Notes under the pieces: generated by a model | What the model saw: only the letters and a program-made list of their open reading frames with translations | Told to the model about the DNA's origin: nothing | Database searches by the model: none | Translations under genes and position numbers: made by a program | In this document: piece by piece, positions 41,186 to 46,046 of the stretch | Numbering within the stretch: the first letter of the stretch is position 1 | Layout of the letters: each line of letters opens with the position of its first letter | From: Nemertoderma westbladi | Taxonomy: Eukaryota > Xenacoelomorpha > Nemertodermatida > Nemertodermatidae | Assembly (NCBI GenBank): GCA_032718475.1 | Contig: JAUCBJ010007893.1 | Coordinates: 1 to 46,046, forward strand | DNA length: 46,046 bases | Reading direction: 5' to 3'

Positions 41186-41514
41186 AGTTGCATAGCAAAT
41201 ATATTTATTTATTACTGTATTACCGGTATCTGATTATATATCAGTATATTGTCTCTTTTTATTACTGTCAGACAGTAGGCCCTACTGCCAGACTGCTGTC
41301 TGCAGTAGCCAGTAAAAGGTGCCTATTCTGCCTATTACAGTATTACAGTCGGTCTGTCGGTGAGAAGTTCAAATTTCAATTGATTAAGCTGGACTGACTG
41401 ATTGGTAAACTATAAAAAAGCGACCCAAATGGCGCCATCGCCATCCTGCCATCTAGCAGATAGACAGATAGATCAGAAAAATGGGTTATATTCGTTTGTG
41501 CCCCGCAAAGTGGT
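41186..41514. other. EXD3: 5' flank / promoter region of EXD3
   Basis: AT-rich near the start codon, then CAGACAGTAGGCC-type motifs. No TATA box or initiator can be assigned with confidence. Transcription of EXD3 should start in or beyond this stretch. Confidence 0.35.
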
Positions 41515-42537
41515 GTTAGAGGAGAGAGGGCTGTTGCTGTTGCGCTGTCAGTCAGAGAGTTAACAGCCCGTGCGGTAAGGATTTACCTCTGGGACCTGAG
41601 ATTGAGATTGTTTATTGAGCAATAGTCAAATATATGGTTATGGTTAATTATGACATAAACACCAATTAATTAAATATCATCCATAAATATTAACAGCACT
41701 AATTTATTAAGTGGTTACATCGAGCTGCGCGGGGATAACCTCATGAGTTATTCAACTCGTTTCCATGAAGGTCCCCGAATGTATCAGTTAAGTCCAACAT
41801 AATGTTAAAAACGTAAATAAACAAACTAATAAGAATATTCACGATTACGATACTAGGCCTATTAAAAATCTAATAAATGTAAAAGGTCTTTTTGGTTAAA
41901 TTTTCTAAAATTTTATAAAATCGTTTGAAAATCATTCTAAAAAATATAGTTGACATGTAAGTTGACATAAAATATAGATACATACATACAATGTCGTCGC
42001 TTTACTAATATTTATTTATTTAAGTTAAAGCGAATTGAATTAAAATCTTAAAATATTTAAAAAAGAGTTTTAATGGTTAAAGTTATTCTAATAATCTAAT
42101 AATCTGTTATTGAATTTTAAATAAAAATGTAGTCATTATTTTCATTTTCAGCTGCCATTGACAAAAGGTATCTTTTTACAGAGTGTTTGAAAGTTTCCAG
42201 AGTTTCACAGCTGCGAGTAACCAATGGTAGACCGTTCCAACCAACGGCCCCGCGGTACGAAAAGGAACTGCACCCTCTAACCAGGTTACGACGAGGTATG
42301 ACGGCCCGGTTCTCGCCTCCCGATTGCAGCCCAGAGTGACCCGTATTAGGCAAAATAGAAGACCATAGTAGAAAATACAAGACCATATAAATTAGACCAC
42401 CATCCAGCCATCTGTAAAATGCTCGCCTGAGTTCAGGAGTTGCACAGATGTCAGGATGTGCTGATTCTATAATTATATATCATCCACTAACGGATTCTGG
42501 TAGCCTGGAACTACACCACTACAAAAACTGATGCGAC
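41515..42537 (+). repeat. Dispersed repeat family, copy B (with LINE insertion)
   Basis: Segments 41515-41598 and 42338-42537 together match copies A (0.3-1.5 kb) and C (17.05 kb onward). This copy lacks the MITE of copy A and the TIR element of copy C, so it supplies both empty sites. It is itself interrupted by a LINE fragment. Confidence 0.82.
41599..42337 (-). mobile_element. 5'-truncated LINE 3' end (CR1-like), 739 bp
   Basis: The minus frame 42386-42117 reads into the typical C-terminal block of CR1-like reverse transcriptases (SFSYRGAVGWNGLPLVTRS, then CETLETFKHSVKRYLL). It is followed by a long AT-rich tail ending in AATAAACAATCTCAATCT at 41599. Copy A of the host repeat has no such sequence between GACCTG and TATTAGG. 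The flanks GACCTG (41593-41598) and GACCCG (42338-42343) are a likely target duplication. Only the last part of the ORF is inside the insertion; codons upstream of it belong to the flank. Confidence 0.78.
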
Positions 42538-43192
42538 AGAGCGAGGTGCCGTTAGCCTACAGTACATTGGCTGATTGGCCTAACATTTCTCGGAGGCTGG
42601 TCCGATAACACTCAAAGCATTGTTTGGTTGGACAATGGACATTATTGCAGAACAGTGTACATTAGGCCTATTTATTACATACTGATTAGTATGGATTGAG
42701 AAATTGGATATATTTGGACGTCAATGGATGGATAGGTTTGGTTTGAGAAACTAATCATACCTAATCCTACCTAATCATATCTTTGCGATAATTATTACTA
42801 GATCCATTGGCCCCCAGCCACCTTCAACAAAGCATCGTTGCTGGGGGGCACTCAGCTGAGGGGGTGGAGTGCATTAAAAACTCTAAGTATCGCGACCTAA
42901 TGAACCGGGGCCATATCTTTCACCCTGTGGCCTTTGAGACCTTTGGCCGCCCCGGTCCAGAGACATCCACCTTCCCCCGGGAGATCGGGGCTCGTCTCCA
43001 CAGTGCCACCCACGAATCGCGCTCGGTCACACCAGTTTCTGCTCCAGCGCCTGGAGATGGCAATTTTGGTTGGTAATGCCGCCTCAGTCATGGGGACAGC
43101 AATCACGCCGACCATCGGTCTATTCGGGGACTGAAGAGCCGAAACTGTCGAAATGGTTGCCAATATGGAATCACACCAACGGGATGACGGCC
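42538..43192 (+). mobile_element. LINE C-terminal fragment with frameshift
   Basis: Plus frames read KYRDLMNRGHIFHPVAFETF and then, in another frame after about 43030, FLLQRLEMAILVGNAASVMG. Together they are the conserved tail seen at the C-terminus of many non-LTR retrotransposon polyproteins. The segment interrupts the dispersed family between GATGCGACA and the AT-rich part that continues at 43193; copy C lacks it. It is a dead 5'-truncated copy. Confidence 0.72.
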
Positions 43193-43727
43193 GAAGATAT
43201 TCAATATTATATTATATTCAATTCGGTATAGTTCCTTCAATTCAATATTCAATCTTAGTATTATTTCTGTGCTTCCTTATTTAATAATGTGATTAGATAA
43301 AAAAATAAATTAATGAAATATAATTAATCTGTTAATTATTACAAAAAAAAATCCAAAATTATATTAACATTTATATAGTTTTAAATTAAATGTTTCGAAA
43401 TCAACAGTCTTTCAATGAACTTATACAGCAGTGTCATACTGTATATCGCGTATCCCTTGGTTTAATCACTATTCTTTATTCAAGTATAACTGAATCCTGG
43501 CCCGCCGCCTTCACCCTCCACTGATAATTTAAAATCGTAACTCATTCAATCTTTGACTAAATTATACCAACCTTGGTAAACATGTAATCTTGTCTATCGG
43601 CTAAAATAAACACAACTTGCTAAAATTTCCCCTATAATGTTTTTTCCTATAGAACAGGATGCAGTTTTATTTTAGTAGTAAACAAGCTGTTATTTGCGTC
43701 GATTTTCACCTGGAGAGGGAAGAATGG
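43193..43727 (+). repeat. Dispersed repeat family, copy B, AT-rich part
   Basis: It matches 19731-20275 with few differences, and similarity ends at TTTTCACCTGGAGAGG on this side. Noncoding. Confidence 0.9.
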
Positions 43728-45289
43728 TGGTAGGAATGAGGTGGTGAGCTGATTGTCTGATTGTGGCATTGTCATCTTGTGCACACCCCTGGTTTTAAAA
43801 ACTTTTAGTGTCATGAAAAATACCGTAAAATCTGTGACTGCAAGCTCTTATATAATGGTCTGCATAGCAAAAAAAAATATTTTTTAAAATATTTTATCGA
43901 GCTCCTTTTTTTTAGCACCTAAAAATGTGTTCTAGAACATTTCTTCGGTGGTGTGCGGAGTTGTCGAATTTAGATAACTTGAATACTGATTCCTTATAAT
44001 AGCCATTATATGCGAAATTCGCTCAGGATTTCAAATCTGCAAACAGTTTCGTCATATCTTGTTTAGTTTACGAGATATCGTGGAAAATGTGATGCGCACC
44101 CAAAAAGTGCGTGTGGCGCCAAATTTTCAATTTTCAGTAAATTAAAATATTTACTAAAAAATGAAAATTATCGATTTCTATAGGTTTTTTGCGATGCTGA
44201 ATGCAATGGTAATATTTTCCAGAAGGCTGGGTGAATTGTCATACTACTTTTCATTGGGTGCTGAAATTTGGAAAATGAAAATCAAATTTTCAACCATTGG
44301 AAATTTCCAATATAAAGCTCTGATTTACGATCTATTAAGGTTCTGTTTGTTGCTGAATGTAACAGTAATGTTTTTTCAATAAGAGGTTTACTGTGTGTAT
44401 ATAATTTTTACCAAACTGTCTAAATAATATGATGAGATATATTTAATTTCTAATTCATACGTTTGTATTATTGTCATCATACTTATATATTCAAAAATAT
44501 TTCAAAACACAATACTTCGATTAATTATCTTTATGTATTTTTATTAAACTTTTATGAATATTTATATAATATATATATATATTTATATATATTTATTGCA
44601 CGTGCAATGAGCAAGGGTGCCTGGTTGCCAGTTGCTTTCTGTAATTTGAATCAACCGCAAAAAATATATCAATTAACTGCGCCTTTCTAACATCTATCTA
44701 CTTGAAATCTACTATTAATATACTAGGTATAAGTGTATAATTGTTATAATTATAATGTTCTGATGTAATTATAACTGATACAAGTAAATAATAAATGTTC
44801 TTTACGTTTTACTGGCATAGAAGTTATGCCAAATCCCCCGAACACCCCCCCTCCCCTCCTCAATTTTCAATTTTGCTCGAAGTCACAGACTAGTTAACCA
44901 GTGAGCTTAGTTGTTCATATGCTGCTCGAAGTCGTATAAGCTCTGCCGAAATGAAGGAACAATCAAGGGTGACTATTTATTTTTACAAACTGTGGGTCGA
45001 ATAGTGCAAACCAAATGAGAGTGAAATTTGACATTCTTTCAAAGCATCCAAAAAGGTTGAAGTCACTAAGGCTAAATAACTGGTTGGCCAACAGAAAAGT
45101 TAGTCATATAGTTGGAAGAACTGTGAATGCTTTTAAATCTAACCCTCGGTGCTTTTAGAGCGGAATAAATGGCTAGTCCAATATGTAATAACTTCTGAGG
45201 TCACATGGTTCATCTGAGCTTTCTACAGTAGCAACGATCTCTCCAACACCCTAAAGAATCTGGCTCAACTTACTAGTCAATCGCCTCCA
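43728..45289. other. AT-rich noncoding region
   Basis: No gene recognised. A TA-rich microsatellite lies around 44563-44600, next to the palindrome TTGCACGTGCAA. The small frames at 44161-44690 are AT-rich and featureless. Confidence 0.5.
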
Positions 45290-46046
45290 CCAACAGTCTC
45301 ATTGCGTCTCATAAAGAGGGCAATCCCAATCACTGCCTTGGCTAAAGGTAAATCTCCCGACTCTGGCTACATTGGTCGTCGAACACCTTCTAACCCTGGA
45401 CCCCGATTATATTTGTGAAGTAATGTCAGAGATGCTGAATGCTTGTTTCCGCGTAGGTGCAGTACCAGAAATTGTTGGTAAGACAATTATTAAACACATA
45501 TACAAGGGTAGAATATAGGATCCACTTCTTGACTCCTATCGAGCCATTGCCACTGTCAGTATACTGGCTAAAGTGTTTGAGTCAACAATACTAATGGAGT
45601 TCATTCCTTCCACATACAATCACCATCCTATGCAGACTGCATATCAGAAGGAGATAGGCACAGACATCATTCTGAGTGGTCTTCTCGAAGTCCTGGAAGA
45701 ACAGAGGCAAAAAGGTCAGACTACTATCTTATGCCAGTTAGACATGGCTGCTGCTTTCGACAGGGTTGACTTTACCATCCTTTTCGACAATCTGAATGAG
45801 GTCCTGAACCCCCATATCTGCCTCGTTCTAGCTCATTATTATTATATTATTTGCGCTTACTTGAATTTCGATGGACTAATAAGTCACCAAGGAATTATTC
45901 TAACTAAGGGTGTTAAACAGGGCTCGATTCTTCCACCATTTTTACTCTTGATTTATACAAACAGGGAAATATGAAATGGGAAACAGAGTGGAAGGGTTTA
46001 CTGTGGAAGATCATCCATGGTGGTGAACAGGCATTCCTTGGCTTAA
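45290..46046 (+). pseudogene. LINE reverse transcriptase fragment, running off the window
   Basis: Broken frames give RT motifs in order. These are AIPITALAKGKSPDS, then PEIVGKTIIKHIYKG with a stop just after, SYRAIATVSILAKVFEST (RT1), QTAYQKEIGTD (RT2), LCQLDMAAAFDRVDFTILFD (RT3) and GVKQGSILPPFLL (RT4). The catalytic FADD box would lie beyond or has been lost. A stop at about 45517 and further frame changes make it a pseudogene. It is on the plus strand, unlike the other LINEs here. Confidence 0.78.

Overview
This is animal nuclear DNA, dense in repeats and transposons. There is one recognisable host gene with spliced structure, several non-LTR retrotransposons (CR1/L2-like and RTE-like), a BEL/Pao-type LTR retroelement, tRNA-derived SINE heads, several TIR transposons and MITEs, many minisatellites, and pure G or C tracts up to about 23 nt. 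The element mix suggests an invertebrate metazoan, probably marine. I cannot name the species. Nothing here is prokaryotic.

The only confident host gene is EXD3 (exonuclease mut-7 homolog / Nibbler), on the minus strand. Exon 1 is 39935-41185 and exon 2 is 28867 down to about 27938. They are joined by an 11.07 kb intron whose GT and AG ends give an in-frame, gap-free join matching the family. The intron holds a 5'-truncated RTE-like LINE with an open 806-codon frame, an open 732-codon transposase-like gene, and two blocks of a 28-bp satellite (about 1.06 and 4.45 kb). The EXD3 splice acceptor itself sits in a diverged satellite monomer. The C-terminal Mut7-C exon(s) were not found.

Left arm, 1-8.9 kb: nested DNA transposons and no genes. 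A 908-bp hAT-like MITE has a perfect 8-bp target duplication. A 5.1 kb TIR element contains a 551-bp MITE, a SINE head and a 1.52 kb TA-flanked element, which in turn contains a 217-bp MITE. Two 104-bp arms in inverted orientation flank this block. Middle left, 8.9-16.9 kb: a nearly full-length decayed CR1/L2-like LINE (minus strand), split by a 3.07 kb insertion. At 17.1-19.7 kb lies a 2.58 kb TIR element made largely of internal tandem repeats; its empty site survives at 42.5 kb.

Region 21.0-26.6 kb (plus strand): decayed BEL/Pao pol (RT, RNase H, integrase), then an LTR-like stretch, then a Gag-like frame with a CCHC zinc knuckle. The N-terminal half of that frame looks like a DEDD-type 3'-5' exonuclease domain. 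This is the most unusual coding observation in the window. Right arm, 41.5-46 kb: another copy of the dispersed family seen at 0.3-1.5 and 17-20 kb, carrying two LINE fragments, and a LINE RT fragment running off the end.

Several insertions can be proven within the window, because occupied and empty copies of the same dispersed family are both present. All family assignments come from reading motifs; no searches were run.
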